Shown in pieces: positions 1 to 10,359 of a stretch of DNA of 64,000 bases. The notes under the pieces are model-generated. The model was not told where the DNA came from. It saw only the letters and a list, made by a program, of their open reading frames with translations, and searched no databases. Source of the stretch: Simiduia aestuariiviva (GTDB lineage: Bacteria > Pseudomonadota > Gammaproteobacteria > Pseudomonadales > Cellvibrionaceae); NCBI RefSeq assembly GCF_014192475.1, contig NZ_JACHXZ010000001.1, positions 532,900 through 596,899 on the forward strand, written 5' to 3'. Within the stretch, counting starts at the first letter, position 1, and every line of letters begins with the position of its first letter. Both the position numbers and the translations under genes were made by a program.

Positions 1-2740
1 GCGGCTCGGGTGCGTCGGGCTTGCGAAAGGTCCACACGTGGGTGTGGATCAACAGGCGCACGAAAAAGCAGTGAAAGGAGATGAGGTCAGCAAACCCTCG
101 TACCAAATTGGCCTGTTGAACAATGCGCAGGAGCGGCTTATCGCGCCGGGCCAGGTAGCGGTTGTCAAAGGCCAGTACCGTAGGCTTGGCAAGCCCAGGA
201 AAGTGTGTGAGCGCTAACTCTGTCAATTGTTGAATGGGATTGGCGGCACGGGCATAGGTGATGTGCTTCTCGCCGTATATGCGGTGCTCTTGGGCCGAGT
301 GCAAATGCGATAGCGCCGCGGGCCAACCGTCGAGGGGTCGGTGAATGGCGAGTTCGTATTCAAACAGCCGCACCTGACCCGAGTGGCTGGCAAGGTTGCG
401 CAAATCGCGCAATTTGCGCAGCAGTTTGACCCTTGGCGCCTGCGCCAGGCCAAACCAGGAGCGTACCCGCAGCGCCATGGCATCGGCAAAATCGCGCAAT
501 CCACGGTTGAGGATATAGGCCCAGGCCGCGCGCCATATGCGCTGCCGCGCGCTGCTTTGAGCGCGGTGCATGATCTCCAGCGAACCGCTGATCGGCGCAA
601 TGAGCAGTGCTTTTGCCGCCATCTCCGCTTCGCTCGCCTTGCTCTTGGTGAGCGCGTCCCAGTCTTCGGGTTCGAACAAGCGCAGCTCGCTGCAATTTTC
701 GCCGTCTCTTGATTTGAGGATTTGTGCGGTGCGGCGCTGACGATCCTGCTCGCCAGTGGTCCAAAAATAGTCGGCGGCGGCTTTAGGGGCAAAGCACAGC
801 GTCAATTCGGCCATCAGCGTGCGCCGACCGTTTGCCGTGTCTATTTGCACCGCGCCGTTTAAGCGTTCATTGACCTCAATTTGAGTGTCGCAGCTGGTGT
901 CCGGGTGATCGGTATCTCGCCAAACGGGTCGCTGACGCCAGCCTTCAGTACCGGCGGCGTGCGCTTGCCAGTGCCATAGGTCGCGCAGCTGCTCGGCGGC
1001 GCGCAGTGCCACGGCGGCGATGGTCAGGGCCGGGTTAATGCCCAGAGCGGAGGGCATAATCGCGCCGTCCAATACCACCAGCCCTTCGTGCAAGCCGCCT
1101 TCGGGGGCGGCGTTAAAGACCCGGCCGAGGTGATCCACAACGCCGTGTTTGCACTCGTCTGCCATGGCGCAACCGCCCAGGGGATGCACGGTCAACAGTG
1201 GGCCCTTCTCGCTATCGAAGAGATCGGCCAATTTGTCGGGCAGTGGGCTCCAGGCGGGATTGCTGAGAATCCGGCCGCCGACGCTGCCACCCGTGAGATT
1301 GCGCAGTTGGTCTATTTGTGTGTCAAACAGGTCTTTGTTGCGTGCGCCCGGCCAGCGCACCTGCAAGCCGCCCTCCGGCAGCGCTTTGGCATCTTGTCTT
1401 GCGCTCGGCTCCGCGGGCCATTCCAATTGCCCGTCGGCGTCGTCGTTACCCATGATCGCGTAGAGCGCGGTGTGGCCGAGCTGGCGGCGGTTGAGGGAGA
1501 GCGGGTCGTCGGTGGGTTGGCCGCGCGGGTGCGGTGTGAGATCCGGTTCGCTCAAATTGTGCAGGCTGTTTGTGGTGGTGTAGAGCTCGGCAAAAATGCG
1601 CGCCAAGGGCGCGGGTACCGCCATTTCTTCGATAATTAACCCCACGGATTTGCGCAGGTCGACAATGCCGGTGATGGTGGGCCCCACGGTGCGATCACTC
1701 GGGCGCGTGTCGCCCCAGGCGATGGCATTGACCGCGTTATCTTGCTGAAAGCCCACCGCAATGGCGTCGCCGTTGCCGGAAAAATGTTGGCCCAGCGCGC
1801 GCGAAAATTGCAATTCTTCGCTGGTCGAGCGCATTAAAATTTCAGTGGACCCCAAACTGCCGGCGGCGATGATGACGCGCTGGGCGTGAATTTCGATGGG
1901 CGCCTGCTGCCCCGCGCGCAACTTGTCGTGGGTGTAGTAACAGGCCAAGCACCAGCTGCCATCCGATTGCTTGCGCAGCCGCGACACGCTGACACCGGCA
2001 TAAATTTCTGCGCCTTGGCGCTTGGCCTGCACCAGTAGATTGACGTCCAAGGAGTTTTTCGCGCCGTGATTGCAGCCAGTGGCGCAGTCCCCGCACTGCT
2101 TGCAGGCCGACATTGCCACCCCGGCTTGGTTGTCGCCGTCGGTCATGGCGACCGTGATGGCGGCCTGCTGAGTGGCATCGGGTTTTAAGGCCTGAAGTTG
2201 GGTATATTTTTTGGGTAAGCTGCCGGAGCGGGCGATGATATTGGGGTCGCCCTGGGCGTCGAGTGCGCCTAACAATTGACCGGTGCGCTCGAAGTCCAAG
2301 CCGGCGCCCTGTTTCAATTCACTGGGCCAGCGGCCGTCAAACACCTCTGGCAGCGGTTGGGCCATGACCCCCGCGTTGATCAGTGAACCGCCACCCAAGC
2401 CGTTTGCCGTGAGCACGGCCATGTCGCCATTGGCGCGAATATCAAACAGGCCCTGGCGCTCGCCGAGCGCACTGCTGTTCACTGAGCCGCGCACCTGCTT
2501 GGGTAATTCGTCGAGATTTTTTGGAAACATGCCGGCGAGAAATTCATCGCCGCGCTCCAGCACCGCCACGCGCAGGGGTTTGCCGTCTTGCGTGCTGCCG
2601 GCCAGTGTCGCGGCGGCCACTGCACCGCCATAGCCGCTGCCCACGATGACCAGATCAAATTCGATTTGTTGTTGATTGGTGGTCGCTTGGTGAACTAAAT
2701 TTTCGAAGCGTTCAGAGAGCCATTGGCTGGCGCGTTCCAT
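1..2740 (-). CDS. Large GMC-family FAD oxidoreductase (cholesterol-oxidase-like), 3' end beyond window
   Basis: The frame stays open from the ATG at 2740 to the left edge, about 913 codons without a stop. An AAGGA ribosome site lies 8 nt before the start. Residues ~27-40 carry the FAD dinucleotide motif VGSGYGG. A cysteine cluster, CKQCGDCATGC (C213, C216, C219, C223), follows; it is typical of the cholesterol-oxidase branch of GMC enzymes. The C-terminal GMC signature HPLGGC (H519) and GINPALT (N569) supply the usual catalytic His/Asn pair. After ~residue 600 there is a further region of more than 300 residues that I cannot assign, so this is a long variant. The substrate is unknown; sterols, alcohols or hydrocarbon derivatives are family guesses. 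No signal peptide is visible. It lies 54 bp downstream of the histidine kinase on the same strand and may be co-transcribed with it. Confidence 0.85.
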   Translation of the reverse strand, partial: MERASQWLSERFENLVHQATTNQQQIEFDLVIVGSGYGGAVAAATLAGSTQDGKPLRVAVLERGDEFLAGMFPKNLDELPKQVRGSVNSSALGERQGLFDIRANGDMAVLTANGLGGGSLINAGVMAQPLPEVFDGRWPSELKQGAGLDFERTGQLLGALDAQGDPNIIARSGSLPKKYTQLQALKPDATQQAAITVAMTDGDNQAGVAMSACKQCGDCATGCNHGAKNSLDVNLLVQAKRQGAEIYAGVSVSRLRKQSDGSWCLACYYTHDKLRAGQQAPIEIHAQRVIIAAGSLGSTEILMRSTSEELQFSRALGQHFSGNGDAIAVGFQQDNAVNAIAWGDTRPSDRTVGPTITGIVDLRKSVGLIIEEMAVPAPLARIFAELYTTTNSLHNLSEPDLTPHPRGQPTDDPLSLNRRQLGHTALYAIMGNDDADGQLEWPAEPSARQDAKALPEGGLQVRWPGARNKDLFDTQIDQLRNLTGGSVGGRILSNPAWSPLPDKLADLFDSEKGPLLTVHPLGGCAMADECKHGVVDHLGRVFNAAPEGGLHEGLVVLDGAIMPSALGINPALTIAAVALRAAEQLRDLWHWQAHAAGTEGWRQRPVWRDTDHPDTSCDTQIEVNERLNGAVQIDTANGRRTLMAELTLCFAPKAAADYFWTTGEQDRQRRTAQILKSRDGENCSELRLFEPEDWDALTKSKASEAEMAAKALLIAPISGSLEIMHRAQSSARQRIWRAAWAYILNRGLRDFADAMALRVRSWFGLAQAPRVKLLRKLRDLRNLASHSGQVRLFEYELAIHRPLDGWPAALSHLHSAQEHRIYGEKHITYARAANPIQQLTELALTHFPGLAKPTVLAFDNRYLARRDKPLLRIVQQANLVRGFADLISFHCFFVRLLIHTHVWTFRKPDAPEP

Positions 2741-2794
2741 GTGCGCGGTCCTTGTGTGTGGGCCGGGTCATACCTCGTCCGGCGCGGTGTTGGC

Positions 2795-4546
2795 TTAGTT
2801 TTCCATCACTTGCAGGTTGCACGCTTCGGCGATGGCATCTTCTAAAATCGGGGCTGCTACGGGCTTGTGAAGCAATTTAATGCCGGCTTCGTTGGCCTCG
2901 CGCAAGCGGTCGGGGGCCGTGTCGCCGCTGATCAAAATGGCCGGCAACTTAGGGTAGACCGCGCGCAGATTGCGAATGGTTTCCAAGCCGTTGTCTTCAC
3001 CGCGCAGGCGAAAGTCGGCCAATAAAATATCGGGTCGATTGGCGAGGCCCAATTCCAGCGCCGACGCTGTTGAATCCGCCACATCGACGGTGGCGCCGAA
3101 GGTTTCCAGCAGCGCCTGCATGCCCAAGCCCACTTCCATTTCGTCGTCTACCACTAACAGCCGCAAGGTTTCCCACGACGCCATGGCCTTCGGCTGATCC
3201 GGGGCAGTTTGGGGGCATTCGTGGCTAATGGGCAGGGTCAGTGAGATGCGCGTGCCGTCGCTCGGCACCGAATAGAGCGAAAATTTAAGATCTAATAATT
3301 TCACCAATCGCTTGACGATGGCGAGCCCTAAACCGAGCCCCTTGCGGCGGTCGCGCTCGGGATTTTCAAGTTGGTAGAACTCTTCAAAAACCCGTTGTTG
3401 TTCGGCCTTGGGAATGCCGCGCCCGGAGTCCACCACCGACACAGTCACCAAATCTTCTTCGGCGTTGATCGACAACATAATCTTGCCGCTATCGGTGTAC
3501 TTGATGGCGTTCGACAACAGATTGCGCAAAATGCGCTCGAACAACAGTTCATCGGTATCGACAAACACGTCCACGTAGCAGTCGAGCCAAATGGACAAGC
3601 CCTTTTCTTCGGCGGCGGGCCCAAACTCCACCTGCAGGCGCTCGGCCATATCAAGCAGGTTAAAGGTCTGGCGATTGATGTTCACTACCCCGGCATCGAG
3701 CTTGGAAATATCCAACAGTGAATCCAATTGAGAGGCCAGCGCCTTGAGCGCGGTTTCCATGTGCATGACAATATCGCGCGACTCGTCGTCCAGCGGCCGC
3801 TTGCTGAGCGCCGAACCAAACAGCGACAAGGCGTGAATAGGCTGGCGCAAATCGTGTGAGGCCGAGGCCAAAAATCGGGTCTTTGCCGACGATGCCGATT
3901 CCGCTTGTTCTAGAATATTTTGCAGCTGGGTATTCACCGCCGATTGCACCAAGCGCTCGCGGTAGGAGCTTTCGAAAATGCGAAAACCATTGCCCGCTAA
4001 ACTAATCAGTAGCGGCAGATACAGCACGATCAAGACCGCCACCGATAGGGAGGTCCAATCGGGTCGTGCAGCCCAGCCGTGCAGGCCCCAAATGACTGCC
4101 GCCATCCCGAGCGTGGGCAGAGTGTAGGCCACGGCAATGGGGCGGTAGCCTGCGGTGGTCGATACATTGATGGAGCTGGTGCCCATTAAAATCATGGTGA
4201 TCACCGCGCGCTCCAGCTCGGTAAAAGCGCTGAAATACAGCAGTGGGACGCCGTGCATAACGCCGTTGAAAAATGTGATCACTAGGGTGAGCGTGAGCTG
4301 TTGGCGCTGCGTGAATTGCGTCATCTCAGGCAGGCGCGCCAAAAACTGGGCGCGAAAGATCAGCAGCATGGCCGCGATGGAAAACCAGCCAGCCCACAGC
4401 CAGCGGGGCAGGGAATCGGCGGCAAAAAACGCGATGACCGCAAGGGCCGCAAGCATGGGCGCCGGTGTGATGCGGCTTTGTTGCGCCAACATGCGGATTA
4501 ATTCCGCGGTGATATTCTCATTATTTTGTCGCGCTGCAGAATCCAT
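2795..4546 (-). CDS. Membrane hybrid sensor histidine kinase with C-terminal receiver
   Basis: 583 residues. The first ~200 residues form about five or six hydrophobic segments with no recognised periplasmic sensor domain. A coiled-coil linker and a HisKA domain follow, with phospho-acceptor H231 in SASHDLRQPIHAL. The HATPase domain is recognisable from the G boxes DSGRGIP and KGLGLGLAIV. A receiver occupies ~465-575 with probable phospho-acceptor D511 in ADFRLRGEDNG. The HDLRQP H-box is typical of a subgroup of hybrid kinases whose receiver may act as an autoregulatory or phosphate-sink domain. The signal is unknown; quinone, redox or membrane state are possible. No separate response regulator is adjacent. 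The next gene on this strand is the GMC oxidoreductase, 54 bp downstream. Confidence 0.9.
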   Translation of the reverse strand: MDSAARQNNENITAELIRMLAQQSRITPAPMLAALAVIAFFAADSLPRWLWAGWFSIAAMLLIFRAQFLARLPEMTQFTQRQQLTLTLVITFFNGVMHGVPLLYFSAFTELERAVITMILMGTSSINVSTTAGYRPIAVAYTLPTLGMAAVIWGLHGWAARPDWTSLSVAVLIVLYLPLLISLAGNGFRIFESSYRERLVQSAVNTQLQNILEQAESASSAKTRFLASASHDLRQPIHALSLFGSALSKRPLDDESRDIVMHMETALKALASQLDSLLDISKLDAGVVNINRQTFNLLDMAERLQVEFGPAAEEKGLSIWLDCYVDVFVDTDELLFERILRNLLSNAIKYTDSGKIMLSINAEEDLVTVSVVDSGRGIPKAEQQRVFEEFYQLENPERDRRKGLGLGLAIVKRLVKLLDLKFSLYSVPSDGTRISLTLPISHECPQTAPDQPKAMASWETLRLLVVDDEMEVGLGMQALLETFGATVDVADSTASALELGLANRPDILLADFRLRGEDNGLETIRNLRAVYPKLPAILISGDTAPDRLREANEAGIKLLHKPVAAPILEDAIAEACNLQVMEN

Positions 4547-4647
4547 GCGTGTCTGTGGGCCTCTGTGTCCATGACCGCAACCGGCGATGACCGGTCAATT
4601 TTTCGAGCTTAACCGAAAGTACCAAGCCTTTAAAGTCACGGGGTTAG

Positions 4648-4980
4648 CTAGTTCGCGCTCGCTATCAAGGTGTACACACCGTAGACCCCAAACAGCACCC
4701 AAGACCCCGCCAATAGCCACCACGGCAGTGCATTGGAAGCTCCCTGCGCGGCGGGGGTGGCTTGCGCGGGCGTGGACGAGTGCGAGGGCTTGGCCTTTTT
4801 TAAGGCCTTATCGCGTTCGCGCGCTTTGGCTTTTTGCTGCTTTTTATATTGCTCAATGCCCTTTTGGATGCCTTGGGCGATGAGTTTGGTTTGTTCTTTG
4901 GTTTGGTTGGGCCGCTGCAGGGCCTTGGCCATGGCTTGGGCGTCTTGCTGCGTTTCCGCAGAGGGCTTGGTCTTGCGCAT
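4648..4980 (-). CDS. DUF2956 family protein
   Basis: 110 residues. The N-terminal half is very basic and charged (QTKEQTKLIAQGIQKGIEQY, then a KKQQKAKARERDKALKKAK-type helix). A proline/alanine linker and one C-terminal membrane span (ALPWWLLAGSWVLFGVYGVYTLI) follow. This is the pattern of DUF2956, a tail-anchored small protein widespread in marine Gammaproteobacteria with no known function. It would place a basic cytoplasmic helix at the inner membrane. It is probably monocistronic: the kinase gene starts 101 bp downstream and the hybrid kinase at 5125 is divergent. Confidence 0.8.
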   Translation of the reverse strand: MRKTKPSAETQQDAQAMAKALQRPNQTKEQTKLIAQGIQKGIEQYKKQQKAKARERDKALKKAKPSHSSTPAQATPAAQGASNALPWWLLAGSWVLFGVYGVYTLIASAN

Positions 4981-5124
4981 GCTGGGGCTACCTAAAAGGT
5001 GGCTAGTATAACGCCGGTGGCAGTCCTGCGCCCAGCGTCCGGGCGGCGCATTGCCGAGAGCCGTCTACACTAAAGCGATAACAAGACAGCAATAACTATA
5101 CCTAGGCAGTAAAGGGAGGTTTGG

Positions 5125-8100
5125 GTGGGCACAACCGACAAGGTCTATCAGCCGGCAATAAAATGGGTGATCGCGGTATTTGTGGTGGGCGTTGGGGTAT
5201 CTATCACGCTTGCGGCAAATTTGTTGGCCGAACGTCGCAGTTCGATTGCCGAGCAATTGGCTATGGACGCCGCGGCAACCATGGCGCGTATTGAGGAGCG
5301 GCTGCGATTATACGAGTACGGCCTGCGTGGCATGCGCGGATCGATATTGGTGGCCGATGGCCATGATGACTTTTACCCGCGTTTAGCCTTATACAGCAAT
5401 AGTCGCGATGTAGTAGAGGAATTTCCCGGGGCGTTGGGGTTTGGATTCATCCGTCGACTGGCGGTGCCGCAGGTGGATGACTTTTTAGCGCGCGTAAGGG
5501 CAGCGGGGCGACCCGATTTTGCCATTAAAGAATTAACGCCCCATACGGGCGAGCGCTTTGTCATCGAAGCCATCTTTCCCGAGGCGCGTAATCGCGCCGC
5601 AATCGGGCTCGATATTGCGAGCGAAGGCAACCGCCGCGCTGCAGCTTATGAGGCTATGCGCAGTGGCGAGGTGCAATTTACAGCGCCTATCACGCTGGTC
5701 CAGAAAACCGGCGCTGTGGTGCAAGCCGGGCTGTTGTTAATGCCCGTCTATAAATCGGGGGCAACGCCCGACACCGAGGCCCAGCGCTTAGCGGAGTGTA
5801 TCGGTTGGAGTTACGCGCCGCTGGTGTTGCCCGATGTGCTGGCATCGCTCGAACTCAATACGGTGGGCACGCAATTACTACTCAGGGACGTTCACTCTGA
5901 ATCGCCGCTGTACGGTAAAAAAGTACCTGCTGATCTCGATAAAACGCAGCTCTCCCATGAACTCACGCGCGCGGTTTACGGCCGTCAGTGGCAGCTGACA
6001 CTTCAGTTCGAAAACGACTACTTCCTCGCACAGCGGGGCCTGTCCGCTGTGTACGTCTATGGGCTGGGCCTCGTGTTATCCGCCTTGGCTGCCTTGGTTA
6101 CTTATTTGCAGCTCGCCAATCTGGCTCGCAAACGCCACCTACTTGATCAACAAAAATCAATGGCCGCGCTAATGAACGATGCGCCCGATGCCATTGTGGG
6201 GTTAGACCCCACGGGGCGGGTATCATCGTGGAATACCCGCGCACAGCAAATGTTTGGCTATCGCACCGAAGAAATTTTGGGGCGACGATTGATCGACCTG
6301 CTGGTGCCAGAGGCAGAGCGCGGAAGTGAATACGCGAAATTGGAAGCATTGGCCAAAGGCGAAGCCATTGCCAGTTTCGAAGCCCGGCGCCGGCGCAGCG
6401 ATGGCAACTGGTTAGACGTTCAAGTGGCGATGGCCCCGGTCTACGATGACCAGCGACGGGTGGTGGGCATTTCCGAAACCCTGCGCGACATCGGCGCTGA
6501 AAAGCGCGCCATGGAACAAATCGAACGGCTCAATGCAAAGTTAGAGGGGCAGGTACAGGCGCGCACGGCGGACCTCAATGTAACTCAGCGGCAATTGCAA
6601 ACCGTGTTAGATGCCGTGCCAGCGCAAGTGAGCTTTTGGGATACGCAGTTGCGCAATCAAGTGGCCAACAAGGCGTTTCTGGATGTTACCCATGTTTCGC
6701 GCGAATCTCTGCATGGGCGATTGTTGGGCGAAGTAGACAGCAGCAACCTGTTGCAAACACACCGGGCCAAATTTAAGGCCGCGATGGACGGCATTACCCA
6801 GCAATTTGAACGACAGGTTCAAATGCCCGATGGCAGTCGGCGGTTCTTTTTGACTCACTTAGTACCAGATTCCAATGATGAGCACGCCGCGGGTTTGTTC
6901 ATCATGGATCACGACATTACAGAAATAACTGAAAACCGACTCCAGCTTGCCGAAGCACTGCACGAAAACGAAGTGTTGCTTAGCACCATCGATGCGCAAC
7001 TGCAGCTGTCTATTACCGATCTCGATGGCACTATTTTGGAAGCCAACGACAATTTCTGTAGGGCGACGGGTTATCAAGAAAATGAGCTCATCGGGCAAGA
7101 CCATAAAAAATTAAACAGTGGCGTGCACAATGCAGATTTTTTTGCGGAGATGTGGCAAACCATCAACGCCGGCAAGCCGTGGCGCGGCGAGATGTGCAAT
7201 CGCAAAAAAGATGGCAGCTTGTATTGGGTAGACACAGTGATCAGCCCGTTCGTAGGCACCTCGGGCTCCGTCGATCGCTTCATTTCTTTGCGCAGCGATA
7301 TCACCGATCGCATGCTGGCGGACATGGAGCTGCGGCGGGTCAACACCTTGTTGCGCAACGTGTTGGAAGCGGCGAAAAGCATGGCCATTATCGCCACCGA
7401 TGTGAACGGCAAAGTCAGTCTGTTTAACCGTGGCGCCGAAAATTTGTTGGGCTATGATTCCGACGAGGTGGTGGGCCAGCCGCTGTCGGAGTCGATTCTC
7501 GATCCGCTCGATATGGTGGCGTGTGAGCGCATTAGCTCAGAGGCCTCGGGGCAAACGCTCACTGGTTTTGATGCCTTGGTGTACAACGCTAAAGCAAATG
7601 GGCTGGAGGAGCGAGAGGTTCGGTTGGTTAATAAGGCCGGTGCTGCCTTCGATGCCCATTTAATACTGTCTGCGATTAAAGACGACAAGGGCAGCGTAAC
7701 GGGCTATCTAGGTTTGGCCACCGATATAACCAGTCGGCGCGAGCACGAGCGCGCCATTACCAGCGCGCGCGATCAGTTGAACACCGCTGCCAAGGTGGCG
7801 GACTTGGGTGTTTGGACCTGGACCTTGGCAGACAATGCCCTGCACTGGAACGACCGCATGTTGCAGATGTATGGTTACCCTGCGGATTTAACGGATCTGC
7901 AATACGAGCATTGGTACAACCGCGTGCACCCAGAGGACGTAGAGGCGGCGAACGCATTGCTTCAGCAGGCGGTGGCCGGTGAGGCGGAGTTCAACCCCAT
8001 CTTTCGCATTGTGTTGCCCAGCGGAGAAATCAGGTTTATTCAAGCGGCAGCCCATGTGGAGCGCACACAATCAGGCGACGCCGTGAAGGTAACCGGGATC

Positions 8101-10359
8101 AACTTTGATATCACCCAGCGGCATGATTTTGAAGAATCCTTACACACGGCAATGGCGCAGGCGGAGGCGGCCAACGAGGCGAAGTCAGCGTTCATTTCCA
8201 ATATGAGCCACGAAATTCGAACGCCCATGAACGCAGTGCTGGGTATGTTGCAGCTCATGCAGCAAACGGCGCTGAATGAGCGACAGCAAGACTATGTGGT
8301 TAAGGCCCAGCGGGCGGCGAAATCTCTACTGCATTTGCTCAACGATGTGCTCGATTTCTCCAAACTCGACGCAAAGAAAATGTCACTGGATCTTCACCCC
8401 TTTGAGCTGGAAGGTTTTCTGCGTGATTTGGCGGGCGTACTCACCGGCTCCACAGCAAAATACGATGTGGAATTAATTTTCGATATCGACCACCGGTTGC
8501 CCAGTGTGCTCATTGGCGACAGCATGCGGTTGCAACAAATACTCGTTAATCTCGCGGGCAATGCCTTGAAGTTCACCCCGCACGGGCAGGTGATAGTGCG
8601 GGTGCAGCGTTTGGACCTAGGTGAAGGCGATGGCGATGGCAACGGGCCGGCCACGCTCCGCTTTGCGGTGGAAGATACGGGTATAGGCATCAGCAGCGAA
8701 CAGAAAAGCAAAATATTCTCGAGTTTTGAGCAGGCTGAGTCATCCACCTCACGGCGGTATGGCGGTACCGGCTTGGGCCTGTTTATCTGTCGCGAATTGG
8801 TGACACTGATGGACGGTGAAATACACCTCGAGAGTGAAGAGGGCAAGGGCAGCCACTTTTGGTTTGACTTGAAGCTAGCGGTGGAAAAAGAAACCCCGTT
8901 GATCGAAGCGGTTTCACCGGAATTCAAAAATAAACGCGTGTTGATTGTCGAAGACAATAAGTTGACCTCCGATATTTTGGCGCACAGTTTGGCGACCACC
9001 GGTTGGACCATCGATCAAGTCTACGACGGTCAAGCGGCAGTTAATCAGGTGTACCGCATGATGCAGGAGGGTATTAACTACGACGTGGTACTCATGGATT
9101 GGCGCATGCCGCAAATGAGCGGCACCGAGGCCGCAAAAGCCATTCGAGAAATGCACCACGCCCCACCCATGGTGGTTATGGTGACGGCCTTCGGACAAGA
9201 AAGCACCGCCCATGGCGAAGAGGTGGAATTGTTTAACAACTTTCTATTAAAGCCCGTGACCCCACGGCAGGTGATCGACAGTGTGATTCGCGCGCTGTCC
9301 GACGAGCCGGTGGTGCCTCAGCTGGTGAAATCCAAAGAGCTACGTTTGGCCGGTGTGCGATTGCTGCTGGTGGAAGACAACGCACTCAATCGGCAAGTGG
9401 CGCAGGAAATGCTGCAGCAGGCGGGTGCGCAAATCAATATCGCCACCGACGGCCAAGAGGCCGTCAATATGATTTTACGCATCGGCAATCAATTTGATTT
9501 GGTGTTGATGGATGTGCAGATGCCGCGCATGGATGGTTACGCGGCCACCCGTGCCATTCGGGCCGACAGCCGTTTTGCGTCACTGCCCATTCTGGCCATG
9601 ACCGCCAATGCCTCAGCGCAAGACAGACAAAAGTGTTTGGACTCGGGCATGACGGATCACATCGCCAAACCCATCGACCGCAATGCGTTGGTGGCGCGCA
9701 TTCTGGCGTTGCTCGGTAAAAAAGCCAAACCGGATGACAGTGGGGCTTCAACCAAAGATGCGCTTGCAGCAGTGTTGGAGCGCTTTAACGGCGACGCGTC
9801 GCTCTATGGTCGAATGTTGGGCCGCTACTCAGAGGAAGCCGCTAAACAACTGGATCTATTTACCACGGCGGCGAAAACCGATGATATGAGTGGGGCCGTG
9901 CGCGCCATCCATTCGCTGAAGGGGATCAGTGGGACCTTGGGTGCCGACAGTGTTGCGCAACTTTGTGGAGATTGCGAAGCGGCGCTGGAGTCTGGCCAAT
10001 TATCCTTGGCCGACGCCCTGAATAACGGCTTGGTGGAAAACGTGAGTCGGGAGGTCAATGCCACCCATGCGCACCTGGTGGTATTGCTCAATAAGCACAC
10101 CTGTAGCGCAAACGTGAACCCAGAGGGCGAGCAATGGCAAGCCTCTGAATGGCAAACGCGGTGCGACATGCTGCTGGAGTTTCTCAATAACAACGATCTC
10201 AAGGCGATCCCATTGGCGGTAGATGTCGCCAAGCATGCGCCAGACAATATTCAGGCAGCGGCGACAGAGTTGGTGGCCTTGGTGGAAGATATGGACTTTG
10301 AGGTGGCGGTGCAGCAATTGAAATCCTTGCAGCAGGAGGCCGCGTGGAAACAAGCGTAA
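5125..10359 (+). CDS. CHASE-PAS5-HisKA-HATPase-REC-REC-HPt hybrid histidine kinase
   Basis: 1744 residues from a GTG start; GGGAGGT lies 4 nt upstream and decides the start. Order: TM ~13-34; periplasmic CHASE domain (YEYGLRGMRG near 62); TM ~307-333; PAS-like modules at about 345-465, 490-605, 617-735, 742-870 and 890-1005; HisKA with H1029 in SNMSHEIRTPMN; HATPase ending in GGTGLGLF near 1213; REC1 with D1325 (LMDWRMP); REC2 with D1463 (LMDVQMP); HPt with H1596 (AIHSLKG). All phosphotransfer residues are present, so a full intramolecular relay H-D-H is possible. CHASE domains bind small extracellular ligands. The gene overlaps the following REC-GGDEF gene by 16 bp, which makes that cyclase the probable output. 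Confidence 0.93.
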   Translation: MGTTDKVYQPAIKWVIAVFVVGVGVSITLAANLLAERRSSIAEQLAMDAAATMARIEERLRLYEYGLRGMRGSILVADGHDDFYPRLALYSNSRDVVEEFPGALGFGFIRRLAVPQVDDFLARVRAAGRPDFAIKELTPHTGERFVIEAIFPEARNRAAIGLDIASEGNRRAAAYEAMRSGEVQFTAPITLVQKTGAVVQAGLLLMPVYKSGATPDTEAQRLAECIGWSYAPLVLPDVLASLELNTVGTQLLLRDVHSESPLYGKKVPADLDKTQLSHELTRAVYGRQWQLTLQFENDYFLAQRGLSAVYVYGLGLVLSALAALVTYLQLANLARKRHLLDQQKSMAALMNDAPDAIVGLDPTGRVSSWNTRAQQMFGYRTEEILGRRLIDLLVPEAERGSEYAKLEALAKGEAIASFEARRRRSDGNWLDVQVAMAPVYDDQRRVVGISETLRDIGAEKRAMEQIERLNAKLEGQVQARTADLNVTQRQLQTVLDAVPAQVSFWDTQLRNQVANKAFLDVTHVSRESLHGRLLGEVDSSNLLQTHRAKFKAAMDGITQQFERQVQMPDGSRRFFLTHLVPDSNDEHAAGLFIMDHDITEITENRLQLAEALHENEVLLSTIDAQLQLSITDLDGTILEANDNFCRATGYQENELIGQDHKKLNSGVHNADFFAEMWQTINAGKPWRGEMCNRKKDGSLYWVDTVISPFVGTSGSVDRFISLRSDITDRMLADMELRRVNTLLRNVLEAAKSMAIIATDVNGKVSLFNRGAENLLGYDSDEVVGQPLSESILDPLDMVACERISSEASGQTLTGFDALVYNAKANGLEEREVRLVNKAGAAFDAHLILSAIKDDKGSVTGYLGLATDITSRREHERAITSARDQLNTAAKVADLGVWTWTLADNALHWNDRMLQMYGYPADLTDLQYEHWYNRVHPEDVEAANALLQQAVAGEAEFNPIFRIVLPSGEIRFIQAAAHVERTQSGDAVKVTGINFDITQRHDFEESLHTAMAQAEAANEAKSAFISNMSHEIRTPMNAVLGMLQLMQQTALNERQQDYVVKAQRAAKSLLHLLNDVLDFSKLDAKKMSLDLHPFELEGFLRDLAGVLTGSTAKYDVELIFDIDHRLPSVLIGDSMRLQQILVNLAGNALKFTPHGQVIVRVQRLDLGEGDGDGNGPATLRFAVEDTGIGISSEQKSKIFSSFEQAESSTSRRYGGTGLGLFICRELVTLMDGEIHLESEEGKGSHFWFDLKLAVEKETPLIEAVSPEFKNKRVLIVEDNKLTSDILAHSLATTGWTIDQVYDGQAAVNQVYRMMQEGINYDVVLMDWRMPQMSGTEAAKAIREMHHAPPMVVMVTAFGQESTAHGEEVELFNNFLLKPVTPRQVIDSVIRALSDEPVVPQLVKSKELRLAGVRLLLVEDNALNRQVAQEMLQQAGAQINIATDGQEAVNMILRIGNQFDLVLMDVQMPRMDGYAATRAIRADSRFASLPILAMTANASAQDRQKCLDSGMTDHIAKPIDRNALVARILALLGKKAKPDDSGASTKDALAAVLERFNGDASLYGRMLGRYSEEAAKQLDLFTTAAKTDDMSGAVRAIHSLKGISGTLGADSVAQLCGDCEAALESGQLSLADALNNGLVENVSREVNATHAHLVVLLNKHTCSANVNPEGEQWQASEWQTRCDMLLEFLNNNDLKAIPLAVDVAKHAPDNIQAAATELVALVEDMDFEVAVQQLKSLQQEAAWKQA

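Noticed and set aside
223-2096. Several frames antisense or frame-shifted to the GMC gene
   Set aside because: They are shadows of the continuous GMC reading frame, which carries all the domain motifs.
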